64,000 nt of DNA from CALRQJ02 sp943370285 (GTDB lineage: Bacteria > Bacteroidota > Bacteroidia > Chitinophagales > Chitinophagaceae): NCBI GenBank assembly GCA_943370285.1, contig CALRQJ020000001.1:1-64000 (forward strand), in the 5' to 3' direction. Below are positions 46,264 to 55,294 of the stretch, in pieces (position 1 is the stretch's first letter; every line of letters begins with the position of its first letter). A program made the translations under genes and the position numbers. The notes under the pieces are model-generated. The model was not told where the DNA came from. It did not search any database and worked only from the letters and a program-made list of their open reading frames with translations.

Positions 46264-47538
46264 ATGGCGCAGGCAAAAACAGTGGCATTTCATACATTAG
46301 GCTGTAAACTCAACTTTTCTGAGACTTCTACCCTTTCCCGTTTAATGGAGAATGAAGGCTTTGAAAAAGCTGATTTTGATGGTTTGGCAGATGTGTATGT
46401 TATTAACACTTGCAGTGTAACTGATAATGCGGATAAGGAATGTAGAATGTTGGTTCGCCGCATTCAACGCAAAGCACCTGAAAGTTTAGTGGTAATTACA
46501 GGTTGTTATGCCCAATTAAAGCCACAAGAAATTGCCAGTATTCCCGGAGTAGATTTGGTATTAGGCGCTGCCGAAAAATTTAATATTCCCAAACACATCA
46601 AAGAATTAGCTAAAGGCGATAGTGCTAAAATTAGCAGTTGCGATATTGAAGACGTAAGTGGCTTTAATGCTTCTTTTTCTTTCAACGATCGTACCCGTAC
46701 ATTTTTGAAAGTGCAAGATGGTTGCGACTATACTTGTTCATTCTGCACCATTCCTATGGCCCGTGGCAAAAGCCGAAGCGATAGTATTGCCAATGTGGTA
46801 AGGAATGCCGAGCAATTAGCAGCCAATGGCGTGAAAGAAATTGTGTTAACCGGCGTTAACTTAGGCGATTTTGGTAAAGGCCCCGATGGAACTGAAAAAT
46901 ACACAGAAGATTTTTTTCAATTGTGTCAAGCATTAGAAAAAGTAGAGGGTATACAACGTTATCGCATCTCATCTATAGAACCCAATTTGTTGACGAATGA
47001 CATAATAACATTGGTAGCCAATAGCGATAAGTTTATGCCGCATTTTCATATTCCCTTGCAAAGTGGCAGCAATAAAATTTTGGGATTGATGCGCCGCCGT
47101 TATAAAAGAGAATTGTATACCGAAAGAGTGCAACTGATTAAAACCTTAATGCCACATTGTGCCGTAGGTGTAGATGTGATTGTTGGTTTTCCGGGAGAAG
47201 ATGAAACAGCGTTTAAAGAAACATTTGATTTTTTGCATGGTCTTGATATTTCCTATTTACATGTATTTACGTACAGCGAAAGAGATAATACAAAAGCCTT
47301 AGACATCAAACCGGTTGTGCCTATTCAGCAGCGTAACGAACGTAACAAGCAATTGCGAAACTTGAGTTACATGAAGATGAGTGAACATACGAGACAACAT
47401 ATTGGGCAAACCAGAAAAGTATTGTTTGAAGGCCAAGATAAAAATGGTATGATAGAAGGTTATACCGATAATTATATCAAAATCACAACGCCATATCGGG
47501 CAGATTGGGTGAACCAAATTGTAGATTGGACTGTTTAA
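46264..47538 (+). CDS. mtaB: tRNA t6A37 methylthiotransferase MtaB
   Basis: A 424-residue methylthiotransferase that converts t6A to ms2t6A at position 37 of tRNAs. Two Fe-S clusters are evident: the N-terminal domain with Cys14 (HTLGCKLN), NTCSVTD and TGCYAQ, and the radical-SAM motif CDYTCSFC (about 154-161). It has the MtaB-type VLTGVNLGDFG signature and a shortened TRAM-like C-terminus. The length fits the family. The end overlaps the alternative start region of the next small gene, which is separated by 35 nt if its ATG at 47574 is used. Confidence 0.94.
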   Translation: MAQAKTVAFHTLGCKLNFSETSTLSRLMENEGFEKADFDGLADVYVINTCSVTDNADKECRMLVRRIQRKAPESLVVITGCYAQLKPQEIASIPGVDLVLGAAEKFNIPKHIKELAKGDSAKISSCDIEDVSGFNASFSFNDRTRTFLKVQDGCDYTCSFCTIPMARGKSRSDSIANVVRNAEQLAANGVKEIVLTGVNLGDFGKGPDGTEKYTEDFFQLCQALEKVEGIQRYRISSIEPNLLTNDIITLVANSDKFMPHFHIPLQSGSNKILGLMRRRYKRELYTERVQLIKTLMPHCAVGVDVIVGFPGEDETAFKETFDFLHGLDISYLHVFTYSERDNTKALDIKPVVPIQQRNERNKQLRNLSYMKMSEHTRQHIGQTRKVLFEGQDKNGMIEGYTDNYIKITTPYRADWVNQIVDWTV

Positions 47539-47573
47539 ATTGTGTTATGAATCAGCATACCGAAAATCCGGAA

Positions 47574-47864
47574 ATGAAAAAATACCATGTCACCATCACA
47601 TTTTTTATGGATGAAGATTTTATGGCATTGGTTCCGGCTCATCGTACGTATATCAATTACTTAATCAATAAAAATATTATTGATACCTACACCGTAAGCA
47701 TGGAAAGTTACCGCTCTTGGATTACGCTAAACGCTACAAGTAAAGCCGAAGTGATGGGCTACTTAAAAAAATCTCCCTTGTATAAATATTGGACGGTTGA
47801 AGTAGATGAATTATTTGTTTACGATGGCCAAACCTACCGTTTACCTGCATTGCAACTGAATTAA
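47574..47864 (+). CDS. Small YciI-like protein at the edge of the accessory block
   Basis: A 96-residue cytoplasmic protein, probably a dimeric alpha-beta barrel of the YciI / muconolactone-isomerase-like type: KKYHVTITFFMDEDFMALVPAH, then YLINKNIIDTYTVSMESYRSW. Function unknown. An earlier ATG at 47547 (MNQHTENPE) is possible. Its 3' part (47745-47856) recurs in decayed form at 55461-55571, so the downstream DNA was inserted at, or by duplication of, this gene end. Confidence 0.65.
   Translation: MKKYHVTITFFMDEDFMALVPAHRTYINYLINKNIIDTYTVSMESYRSWITLNATSKAEVMGYLKKSPLYKYWTVEVDELFVYDGQTYRLPALQLN
47745..47856 (+). repeat. Left copy of the boundary repeat (intact gene end)
   Basis: The 3' end of the YciI-like gene. 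By hand alignment about 95 of 115 positions match 55461-55571 in direct orientation, including TCTCCCTTG and TTTGTTTACGATGG. These two copies bound the accessory block. Confidence 0.8.
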
Positions 47865-47991
47865 AAGCTGCCCTCCCTAAATCCCCGGCGGGGGACTTTG
47901 TTAAAAAATAATGATAAGCAACAAATAACGTATAACACTAAGTTATTGATTATCAATACCAATATTTTTGTATAGGAAGTGATGAGTAGTG

Positions 47992-47999
47992 TATATTTG
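47992..47999 (+). promoter_or_regulatory. -7 box for the first block gene
   Basis: TATATTTG, with TTTG 21 nt upstream (47967-47970). It falls between the two candidate starts and favours the ATG at 48019. Confidence 0.45.
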
Positions 48000-48018
48000 T
48001 ATGTTACCTGCAATTAAT

Positions 48019-48765
48019 ATGGACAATACCACTCTCTATATAATTTCACAAATATTATTATTTGGTTGCGTTACTTACTTAATGTTCTTCAAAGAATATA
48101 TCAAAAAGAAGGGAACAAACCTAGCAGATAAACAAGACATAGAAGGTATCACTCAAAAAATTGAGCAGGTAAAAGACCAATTTACTAAAGAAAATGAATT
48201 CTTAAAAGCGAACTTGCAATTCATAATTAACAATCAATTGCAACATTCTAATGAAGAGAGAAACGCCATAATGACTTTTTTCGACACACATAGCAAATGG
48301 ATTAACATCGGACTTTCTGATTTGAGTTTTAATAATTATCAGCGAAACAATATTGATGACTTAGTCCAAAAAGAACGACATCTAGACGACTTATATACTC
48401 AAACAAACATAACTCAATCTCGAATCTCTCTATTAATTGACAATCCAGACTTGATTCAACTATCACATAAGTTAATACAGCAAACTTTAGAATATCATCA
48501 TTGGACAAAAATGCTGCTACTAAAACTTCGCCTTAATTTACAAGCAGACAAAAGCAATTTCGATATATTCATAAAATTAATTGAAGCTAAGCCAATGCCA
48601 CAAGAAGTGAAAATTAGTGCAAATAGAGAACAAGAATTGATTAAAGAAAGAAAAAAACTTTGTGAAAAATATTATGCAGAAAAAGTAAATAACTATAAAC
48701 AAGTACTCGCTATTTCTAAGCAATTTACAGACATTGTAAAATCGCATTTAGCTAAACGACTTTAA
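48019..48765 (+). CDS. Unknown membrane-anchored coiled-coil protein
   Basis: Not recognised. About 248 residues: one N-terminal membrane helix (about 5-23, LYIISQILLFGCVTYLMFF), then a Lys/Gln/Glu-rich helical body with coiled-coil character (ITQKIEQVKDQFTKENEFLKANLQ) and a C-terminal helical stretch ending KSHLAKRL. The topology is one anchor and a large soluble helical domain. It is the first gene of the accessory block, and the AT-rich codons and lack of conserved motifs suggest a defence-type or orphan gene, without proof. A longer start at 47989 or 48001 overlaps the promoter box. Confidence 0.6.
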   Translation: MDNTTLYIISQILLFGCVTYLMFFKEYIKKKGTNLADKQDIEGITQKIEQVKDQFTKENEFLKANLQFIINNQLQHSNEERNAIMTFFDTHSKWINIGLSDLSFNNYQRNNIDDLVQKERHLDDLYTQTNITQSRISLLIDNPDLIQLSHKLIQQTLEYHHWTKMLLLKLRLNLQADKSNFDIFIKLIEAKPMPQEVKISANREQELIKERKKLCEKYYAEKVNNYKQVLAISKQFTDIVKSHLAKRL

Positions 48766-48770
48766 CTGTA

Positions 48771-48803
48771 GCTAACATAAGATTTGGCGTTATGTCGGCG
48801 GAC
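48771..48803 (+). repeat. Palindromic cassette-like junction A
   Basis: GCTAACATAA pairs imperfectly (8 of 10 plus a wobble) with TTATGTCGGC. The segment TGTCGGCGGAC (48793-48803) recurs exactly at 52306-52316, and GCTAAC recurs at other junctions. Confidence 0.4.
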
Positions 48804-48829
48804 TGAAATGCAATCGTCAACTGTAGAAC

Positions 48830-48853
48830 TGTCTCGTCTTGAAATAGGTCGAC
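48830..48853 (+). repeat. Short dispersed motif, copy 1 (IS-end-like)
   Basis: A 24-nt motif with core TGAAATAGGT; 21 of 24 positions match 55364-55387 in the same orientation. It could be a terminal-repeat remnant of an insertion sequence; no transposase remains. Confidence 0.4.
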
Positions 48854-48977
48854 CACTAATCAACCACTTTATGGATTTAATGTTTTTTTAATTAGATTGA
48901 ATACTGTGAGCAAAAGACTGTTTTCAAATCAACAGAACTAGTAGCATAAACAACTGAATAAATATTTAATCTTATAT

Positions 48978-49625
48978 ATGAACATATATACAAAGAAAAT
49001 TTTAGCTAGAGAGTTTTTAGTTTTAATTCTATGTTTTATCATTGGAGTATTATATTTTTTATCTATATACCCATATAACTACCTAAAAAATAATAAAATT
49101 AACATATTGACAAAAGAAGTTTCCGAAAAAAAGAAAATTTCGTATAGTTTATCCAAATCGTTTAGACAAAAAACTGCAAAACAATATTGGTATAGCACTC
49201 AATTCAAATCTAAATTTTATATAGATGGATACAGCAAAAAATTAAATGATGATCTATGGACTTTTTTTGAAAAGCTAATAAAATCTGACAGTTTAATAAT
49301 CAAAGGGGAAAATACACTGGATGAAAGAATAGTCTCCTTCAATATCGAACTTGGTTTTGAAACACCCGAAAAATTTCAATCTTTCATTATCACAAATATA
49401 ATTTCACAAGAGGATATTGAAAAAAATCAAAAATCCTTAAAAATTGACTCAGAAATCGATGTATTGAACAATAAAATTAAAGGTACTTCAAAAAAAGTTT
49501 TTACCGTGGCGGAACAGATAAAAGCTTCTTATTGGGCTTTTAGTATTACAATGATTATATTCTTTCTTTTTCGCTATATCTATTATGGCATAAATTGGAG
49601 TATCAAAACTTTAAAGCAATCTTAA
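48978..49625 (+). CDS. Unknown protein with N- and C-terminal membrane helices
   Basis: Not recognised. 215 residues with membrane helix 1 at about 12-32 (FLVLILCFIIGVLYFLSIYPY) and helix 2 at about 185-205. The Lys-rich central domain between them (KISYSLSKSFRQKTAKQYW and so on) is therefore on one side of the membrane. The codons are strongly AT-rich (many AAA, ATA, TTT) compared with the conserved genes before the block, which suggests foreign origin. It has its own 5' gap of 212 nt, carrying junction A. Confidence 0.6.
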   Translation: MNIYTKKILAREFLVLILCFIIGVLYFLSIYPYNYLKNNKINILTKEVSEKKKISYSLSKSFRQKTAKQYWYSTQFKSKFYIDGYSKKLNDDLWTFFEKLIKSDSLIIKGENTLDERIVSFNIELGFETPEKFQSFIITNIISQEDIEKNQKSLKIDSEIDVLNNKIKGTSKKVFTVAEQIKASYWAFSITMIIFFLFRYIYYGINWSIKTLKQS

Positions 49626-49903
49626 AGAAGATTGTCTGCTTCAGTTTTGTCAGGCGAATCATTATTAGCTTTTTTTTAAATAACTTCAACAAACTGTTTT
49701 CAATTAGCCCTGCTTAGGAAAGACATCGTTCTAATTCTCTACCTGCATAAAACTTTACACGTCAGACTGTGAAAAAACTTAGGCGTTTATATTATTGTTA
49801 CGGACACTTATTCGAGAGTGATTGTTGTTTAGTCGATTCTCAAAGCTTAATTTTAGTTTTTTCATAAACTCTCGTTGCCTGCAAGCTTAATTGACACTTC
49901 ACT
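49626..49903. other. Non-coding junction, no clear structure
   Basis: 278 bases between block genes. A stretch GTCAGGCGAATCA resembles the loop sequence of other junctions only weakly. AGAGTGAT...TAGTCGATTCTC and the paired GAGAGT/ACTCTC elements near 49813 and 49869 may fold, but I see no firm feature. Confidence 0.3.
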
Positions 49904-50836
49904 ATGCAAAAAAACATTTTACTCATTATATCACTTTTCACTTCATTCATTGCATATGGACAGAGCATTGAAACAGTTTATTTGAATCCGAAAGACAGCA
50001 CAACAAATATGTATGTTGCAGTTTTTCCTGAAAATGAAACCGTGAAATCATATATGGTTTTGTTAGACGCATTTAGAAATTCACCAAAAGACGTTTTGTC
50101 TCAAACTGACATACCAAAATATGCTTCACAAAATGGCATATTAACTATTATTCCGATTTTAAAGACAGGTTCTGCTTTCTTTGGAAGTGATTCGGCTTCT
50201 ATACAATCGTTAAAAGAAATTTTAGAACATGTGGTTACTAAACATCAATTAAAAGGAAAAGATTTTTTCATAGGTGGTTTTTCTATTGGTGGAACATGTG
50301 CGGTCAAATATTCAGAATTATCCATTGAAAACAACTATCCCATAAAACCAAAAGCAGTTTTCGCAATAGCCTCACCACTTGATTGGGAACGTTATTATAA
50401 CGCAGCCAAGAGAGTAGTCAGACTATCAAATCCTGAAAAAGTAAATCAAGAGGTTTTCTATATGATAGACAGAATAGAGAAAGAAATGAAAGGAACGCCA
50501 AAAACTGCATTGAAAACCTTTTATACTAATTCCCCCTATTCATTTTCTGACACGACACAAAAAGCGATAAAATCTTTGATTAAAACACCAATAATGTTAA
50601 TCTCGGAACCTGACATTCAATGGGGATTAAAAGAAAGAGGTTATGACATATCATACAATAATATCACAGACCATTCGGCTATGATTAATGAATTGCAAAG
50701 ATTGGGAAACAATAATGCTATTTTGGTGACAACAACTGACAAAGGATACAGAAAACCCGATAACATACGACATCCAATTTCTTGGAGTATTGCAGACCCA
50801 GAAAAATTAATTATATGGTTGAAAACACGACAATGA
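49904..50836 (+). CDS. Secreted alpha/beta-hydrolase-like protein
   Basis: A 310-residue exported protein with a signal peptide (1-19, ending AYGQ). It has an alpha/beta-hydrolase look: nucleophile elbow GFSIGG (about 124-129, Ser126), preceded by a FFIGG strand, followed by a helical cap, a strand TPIMLISEPDIQW (possible acid) and NNITDHSAM with a possible catalytic His (about 254). This resembles esterase-D-like enzymes. The substrate is unknown. It is followed by palindromic junction B. Confidence 0.65.
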   Translation: MQKNILLIISLFTSFIAYGQSIETVYLNPKDSTTNMYVAVFPENETVKSYMVLLDAFRNSPKDVLSQTDIPKYASQNGILTIIPILKTGSAFFGSDSASIQSLKEILEHVVTKHQLKGKDFFIGGFSIGGTCAVKYSELSIENNYPIKPKAVFAIASPLDWERYYNAAKRVVRLSNPEKVNQEVFYMIDRIEKEMKGTPKTALKTFYTNSPYSFSDTTQKAIKSLIKTPIMLISEPDIQWGLKERGYDISYNNITDHSAMINELQRLGNNNAILVTTTDKGYRKPDNIRHPISWSIADPEKLIIWLKTRQ

Positions 50837-50841
50837 AAAAA

Positions 50842-50991
50842 GCTAGCAGGTAACTTGGGGTTATATGCAAGTTGGGATTGACAAACAATGTTGAGCATTA
50901 GTTTTAATTTCAACAACATATTTTCAATCAGCAGCGGCTGTGGGCAGGCGGAATACGAATGCCACACCTGCACAAAACCCTGCTCGTTAGC
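50842..50991 (+). repeat. Palindromic cassette-like junction B
   Basis: Outer arms GCTAGCAGG (50842-50850) and CCTGCTCGTTAGC (50979-50991). Inner hairpin TGTGGGCA with TGCCACA encloses GGCGGAATACG (50947-50957), a loop sequence shared with junctions C and D. Confidence 0.45.
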
Positions 50992-51073
50992 GATCATTGC
51001 AGAGCGAAATCCAAACCGACAATTAGATAACAAAATCTCAAAGACCATTTAAACAATTAAAAAAATCACACAA

Positions 51074-52114
51074 ATGCAAATTTTTACTTTTCTTACAATA
51101 CTGCTTTTGTGGACTGCCTGCAATGGAGAAGTTAAAAATCATTTGCCAAAAGAAAAGGATGATTCAAAACTGGTAAAAAACATAGGCAATGGCATTGTTA
51201 AACGTTTTCTACAGGACAAATCAGGTAACCTTTGGTTCGGAACCACAGATAATGGACTTTATAAGTATGACGGAAAATCGTTTAACCAATTTACAATAAA
51301 CGATGGGCTGGATTGTAATAAAATTTATTGCATTATGGAAGATAAAGATGGTAAAATTTGGGTAGGTACCGAAGTGGGACTTTGTCTTTACGATGGAAGG
51401 ACATTTTCCAAAATCCAGATTCCATTACCAAAAAACCTGCCTCCAAATAAGAACCCCTACTATCAAACCCATTGGGTATACAATATGTTACAAGCAAAAG
51501 ACGGAAAACTATGGTTTGTAACGATTGATGGTGTCTACATATACGATGGCAAATCTTTTACACATTTTCCAATGAATGAAGCCCCAAATGGCTTTTTGAC
51601 TAGTAATGATAAGGTGGAACGCATTGTAGAAGATAATGCAGGTAACATTTGGTTTGGTGGACGAACCAACGAAGGTGTGTATCGTTATGATGGAAAATCT
51701 GTAACCAACCTCAAACCAATGGATTTGTTTCAAGATGGACCAAAACTAAAAGCTCATAATTGGGGCTGGCCTCAATTGCAAGACAAAAACGGAAATATTT
51801 GGTTCAGTAATTGGGGTGGAGCCTATCGGTATGATGGAAATACATTTACAAGTTTTACAACAAAAGATGGTTTGCCAAGCGAAGTCACCAGAATTATAGA
51901 AGACAAAAAGGGAAATCTTTGGTTTGGTGCCAGTGATGGTCTTAGACGTTACGATGGTAAAACTTTCACTCATTTTAATGATGGGCTAATCAATCCTTGG
52001 ATTTGGGAAATTTTGGAAGATAAAAACGGAAATCTTTGGGTGGGGACTAGAGAATCTGGTCTCTACTTTTTCGATGGAAAAAAATTTATTAGTTATTCAG
52101 AATATAAAAAATAG
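51074..52114 (+). CDS. Propeller lipoprotein (two-component-regulator propeller repeats)
   Basis: A 346-residue protein with a lipoprotein signal (lipobox-like LLLWTAC, Cys16). It then has about seven propeller repeats of the type DKxGNLWFGTxxGLYRYDGKSFTxFT (for example 47-90, 90-130, 245-290, 290-340). In hybrid two-component systems such repeats form the periplasmic sensor. Here the protein ends after the propeller (FFDGKKFISYSEYKK), with no kinase, so it is a free surface or periplasmic propeller. It may bind a glycan or protein. It lies in the accessory block between junctions B and C. Confidence 0.8.
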   Translation: MQIFTFLTILLLWTACNGEVKNHLPKEKDDSKLVKNIGNGIVKRFLQDKSGNLWFGTTDNGLYKYDGKSFNQFTINDGLDCNKIYCIMEDKDGKIWVGTEVGLCLYDGRTFSKIQIPLPKNLPPNKNPYYQTHWVYNMLQAKDGKLWFVTIDGVYIYDGKSFTHFPMNEAPNGFLTSNDKVERIVEDNAGNIWFGGRTNEGVYRYDGKSVTNLKPMDLFQDGPKLKAHNWGWPQLQDKNGNIWFSNWGGAYRYDGNTFTSFTTKDGLPSEVTRIIEDKKGNLWFGASDGLRRYDGKTFTHFNDGLINPWIWEILEDKNGNLWVGTRESGLYFFDGKKFISYSEYKK

Positions 52115-52163
52115 CCTCCAACGAAGTAACAATCAAAATTTGCAACAACAAACAAAAGCAACG

Positions 52164-52236
52164 AACCGCTAACAAAAGGTTTTGTGCAAGTGTGGCTTGA
52201 CGGAATAAGCCTCGCCTTTTTGTTATCAGCTTCGGT
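52164..52236 (+). repeat. Palindromic cassette-like junction C
   Basis: A long imperfect hairpin. AACCG (52164-52168) pairs with CGGTT (52232-52236). CTAACAAAAGG (52169-52179) pairs with CCTTTTTGTTATCAG. The inner GGCTT (52194-52198) pairs with AAGCC (52207-52211) around GACGGAAT. The two-part stem with a GCTAAC arm recalls integron attC sites. Confidence 0.5.
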
Positions 52237-52305
52237 TTCATAAGGACGTTATTAATTTAACTTTAGTTCTTAACTTCAACATATAAAAAAATATTGGGCT
52301 TCAGT

Positions 52306-52370
52306 TGTCGGCGGACGGTTTTTCAAATATCCCAACAACGCCAAGTTTACTATGACTCAAAACGGCTAAC
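52306..52370 (+). repeat. Second junction-like segment C2
   Basis: TGTCGGCGGAC at 52306-52316 is identical to 48793-48803 and is followed by GCTAAC at 52365-52370. It may be the remnant of another junction whose gene was lost. Confidence 0.35.
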
Positions 52371-52389
52371 AAATATTCGAACAAGTGAA

Positions 52390-52833
52390 ATGAATTGGCT
52401 AAAAAACATATTTACAAAAACAAATCAAAAAATTCACGATACAAATTGTAATTCGGGAAAGCCCTTTGAAGATATGTATCAAGACTTAGGAGTGTTTCAG
52501 TATGACAAGGACGGCTTTACAATTTCCTATGAAAACTTCACAAAAAGAATTAACTGGGCAGACATTACACAATTAAACGTTTTTAAAATTGACCAAATAA
52601 CGACAGACAGAATTGATATGGAAATTGTCTATGGCGACAAGTGCTTTATTATAAGTGAAGAACTTCCAGGTTGGTATCAATTCGTTTTAAAGACAAAAGA
52701 AACTTTCCCAACAATTCCAAAGGATTGGGACATATCGATAATCCAACCTGCTTTTGAAACCAACTACAGAACCATTTATAACAAAACAAATGGGACTACT
52801 TACGTCATACAAGAGAGACCCTTTAACATTTAA
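52390..52833 (+). CDS. Small cytoplasmic protein of unknown function
   Basis: Not recognised. 147 residues, no signal peptide, mixed alpha/beta. The text FEDMYQDLGVFQYDKDGFTISYENFTKRINWADITQLNVFKIDQ suggests a small beta domain of the PH-like type seen in some bacterial immunity-type proteins, but this is only an impression. The ATG at 52390 is chosen; the longer frame from 52294 runs through the C2 junction. It ends 7 nt before the ATG of the WD40 gene, so the two are probably co-transcribed and may be one cassette. Confidence 0.6.
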   Translation: MNWLKNIFTKTNQKIHDTNCNSGKPFEDMYQDLGVFQYDKDGFTISYENFTKRINWADITQLNVFKIDQITTDRIDMEIVYGDKCFIISEELPGWYQFVLKTKETFPTIPKDWDISIIQPAFETNYRTIYNKTNGTTYVIQERPFNI

Positions 52834-52840
52834 AGTTCAT

Positions 52841-53821
52841 ATGGTAAAAACCTTGACACTTTACTTATTAGTTTCTTTATTACTCCTGCAATCTCCTTGT
52901 GGACAGAGTACGGTTACGAGTAATAAACCAATAAATGGAGGATCGGAAACACTTTTATGGACAGCGGACTGGAGTGCCGATGATAAAAGAATTGCTGTGG
53001 GTGGCGATGACAGTTTATTAAAAATTTACGACAGTAAAAATATAAAACTACTTAAAACCTATCAACTTAAAAGTATGATAAGGCAAGTAAGCTGGCACCC
53101 CACAAATAATTTTTTAGCCATAGCAACCAATGACGATGAAGTAAGCATTTTAAATACCGAAACAGAAAAATTCATTAAACTAAACGGAATAACAAATGGA
53201 GCAAGAGGAATTGATTGGAATTTCAATGGTCAGCTTCTTGCAACTGCTGATAATGATGGGCTGGTTAAAATTTGGGACTCAACAGGTAATTTACTTCGGA
53301 CAATAAAAAAAGAAGACAACAATAGCTATTTTTCTATTAGCTGGCATCCAAGTAAAAATAACATCGCTGTTAGTGGAGACGATATAAGAATTATGGATAC
53401 GTTGGGCGTCACATTAAAGGTAATTAAACATCGAAAGGAAAATACTGGCATTTTAACTATTTGTTGGCATCCATCTGGAGATTTTTTTGCAACAGGCGAT
53501 TATGGGCACGACAAAGAAGGCGTAAAATCCATTATTCAGTTTTGGAAGCCTGATGGGACCTTGACGAAAACGCTATATGGAAGCAAAGCAGAATACAGAA
53601 ACATTCGATGGAATAAATCAGGATCTCATTTGGCTTCTGCCAGCGATGCGCTTCGAATTTGGAATGCAAATGGAAAATTATTACATACTGGAAAATCCAA
53701 TGACTTGTTATGGGGGTTGGATTGGAATAGCAAATCTGAAAAAATCATCACTTCAAGTATCATTGGAAAAATTAAGATTTGGAATGCAAATGCCAAATTA
53801 ATAACTGACGTTACAGAATAA
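52841..53821 (+). CDS. Secreted WD40-repeat protein
   Basis: A 326-residue exported protein. It has a signal peptide (about 1-22, with Cys near 21 in QSPCGQS, perhaps a lipoprotein), then about seven WD40 blades: ETLLWTADWSADDKRIAVGGDDSLLKIYD, QVSWHPTNNFLAIATNDDEV, GIDWNFNGQLLATADNDGLVKIWD and so on, to KIITSSIIGKIKIWNANAK. WD40 propellers are protein-binding platforms. It lies directly after a small unknown cytoplasmic protein. The in-frame extension to 52754 overlaps that gene and is not needed. Confidence 0.85.
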   Translation: MVKTLTLYLLVSLLLLQSPCGQSTVTSNKPINGGSETLLWTADWSADDKRIAVGGDDSLLKIYDSKNIKLLKTYQLKSMIRQVSWHPTNNFLAIATNDDEVSILNTETEKFIKLNGITNGARGIDWNFNGQLLATADNDGLVKIWDSTGNLLRTIKKEDNNSYFSISWHPSKNNIAVSGDDIRIMDTLGVTLKVIKHRKENTGILTICWHPSGDFFATGDYGHDKEGVKSIIQFWKPDGTLTKTLYGSKAEYRNIRWNKSGSHLASASDALRIWNANGKLLHTGKSNDLLWGLDWNSKSEKIITSSIIGKIKIWNANAKLITDVTE

Positions 53822-53860
53822 AAACAATAGCATAAATGAACAATTATTGACAGACAATAT

Positions 53861-53875
53861 GTACGAACGCACAAC
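53861..53875 (+). repeat. 15-bp direct repeat, left copy
   Basis: GTACGAACGCACAAC, identical to 55295-55309. The pair brackets the serine hydrolase gene with a 1,434-bp period and is preceded by AGACAA in both copies. Confidence 0.7.
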
Positions 53876-53913
53876 ATCGTTTGTGGGTCATACTATAAAA
53901 CCCCTCAAATTCA

Positions 53914-55290
53914 ATGAAACTTATTTTATTCATATTACTTATTGGACTTTCTACTCTTTCATTTGGACAGAGTAAGCAAGACAAAGAACTTGCAAAACAG
54001 GTTGACAAATCAATTTCAGAAAACTTCAAAAATTTTGCACCAGGTTGTGCAGTTTTAGTTGCCAAGAAAGGTGAAGTACTTTTGGAAAAAGGTTATGGAA
54101 CTGCAAATCTTGAACTGAATGTTCCGATGAGTACTGAAATGGCTTTTAGAATTGGCTCTATTACAAAACAGTTTACAGCAATTTCAATTTTGCAATTGGT
54201 GGACAAAGGACAAATTGCATTAAATGACAGTGTTCAAAAATTTATCAAAGACTTTCACTTTAAAGGCAAAACAATTACTATTGAAAACCTATTGACACAT
54301 ACTTCAGGCATTAAAGGTTATGAAGGCATTGACGCAAAACTTCCAAATGCAATGCGTATTGACTTTGCACCTAAAGTTATCATTGACAGCCTTGACAAAC
54401 TTTCTTTAGAATTTGAGCCTAACACAAAATACAATTACAGCAATTCAAACTACTTTCTTTTAGCTTACATTGTGGAACAAGTATCAGGAAAATCTTATAA
54501 GCAATATCTCAAAGAAAATATTTTTGCACCAGCAGGGCTTAATTCCACATTTTACGAAAGCCAAACCGAAATAATTCCCAATAGAGCCAACGGATATTCA
54601 TTTTCAGAAGGAAAATACTGGAACACAGATTTTATTAGTATGGCTCTCGTTTATGGTGCAGGTGCATTACGTTCAACTGTTGGCGACTTATATAATTGGC
54701 ACAAATCACTTTACGAAGGCAAACTCATAAAGAAAGAAACCTTTTTAAATGCTATTCAACCTCATAAACTTGCAGACGGAAAACAAATTGATTATTGTTA
54801 CGGTTTTTTCAACAAAACCGAAAATGGCATCAATTCTATTGGACACGGTGGAGCAATTGATGGTTTTAGAGCTATAGAAATGTATTACCCTAACCAAGAC
54901 ATTTTCATTACATTATTGTGCAACAGTGAGACTTATAATTTTGAAAGATTTTTTCAAAGTATATCCAATATTATTTTAGGTATTAAAGCTGACAATGAAG
55001 CAAAAGAAATCAAACTTAGAGGAGAGATACTTGATAGCTATGTTGGTACATACAAAAACGACAAGTATAACGTAAGCATAAAAATTTACAGAGCAAATGG
55101 TAGAATTTATGGTGACCTTTCTAATGGCACAGGTTCAAACTTAATGTTTATGGCTTTGACTGACACCAAATTCTATTTGCCAGACATACAGAGAGTAAAA
55201 ACAATGGCATACTTTGTAAAGGAAAATGGCAAGACTATCAAAGTAATCCTAACTCAAGAAGAGCCTGTAGAGTTCAATAAAATTGAGTAG
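53914..55290 (+). CDS. Secreted serine hydrolase (class C beta-lactamase fold)
   Basis: A 458-residue exported enzyme with a signal peptide (1-18, ending SFGQ). It has a beta-lactamase/penicillin-binding-protein fold: SxxK as S-I-T-K (82-85), YxN as Y-S-N (175-177) and HxG as HGG (311-313), followed by a C-terminal beta-barrel-like domain (about 365-458). This family includes esterases, D-aminopeptidases and carboxypeptidases; true beta-lactamase activity is not implied. It sits between exact 15-bp direct repeats, like a mobile cassette. Confidence 0.88.
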   Translation: MKLILFILLIGLSTLSFGQSKQDKELAKQVDKSISENFKNFAPGCAVLVAKKGEVLLEKGYGTANLELNVPMSTEMAFRIGSITKQFTAISILQLVDKGQIALNDSVQKFIKDFHFKGKTITIENLLTHTSGIKGYEGIDAKLPNAMRIDFAPKVIIDSLDKLSLEFEPNTKYNYSNSNYFLLAYIVEQVSGKSYKQYLKENIFAPAGLNSTFYESQTEIIPNRANGYSFSEGKYWNTDFISMALVYGAGALRSTVGDLYNWHKSLYEGKLIKKETFLNAIQPHKLADGKQIDYCYGFFNKTENGINSIGHGGAIDGFRAIEMYYPNQDIFITLLCNSETYNFERFFQSISNIILGIKADNEAKEIKLRGEILDSYVGTYKNDKYNVSIKIYRANGRIYGDLSNGTGSNLMFMALTDTKFYLPDIQRVKTMAYFVKENGKTIKVILTQEEPVEFNKIE

Positions 55291-55294
55291 ACAA

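Noticed and set aside
53914..55290. Beta-lactamase resistance gene
   Set aside because: The motifs fit the broad serine-hydrolase family; nothing specific for antibiotic hydrolysis is visible.
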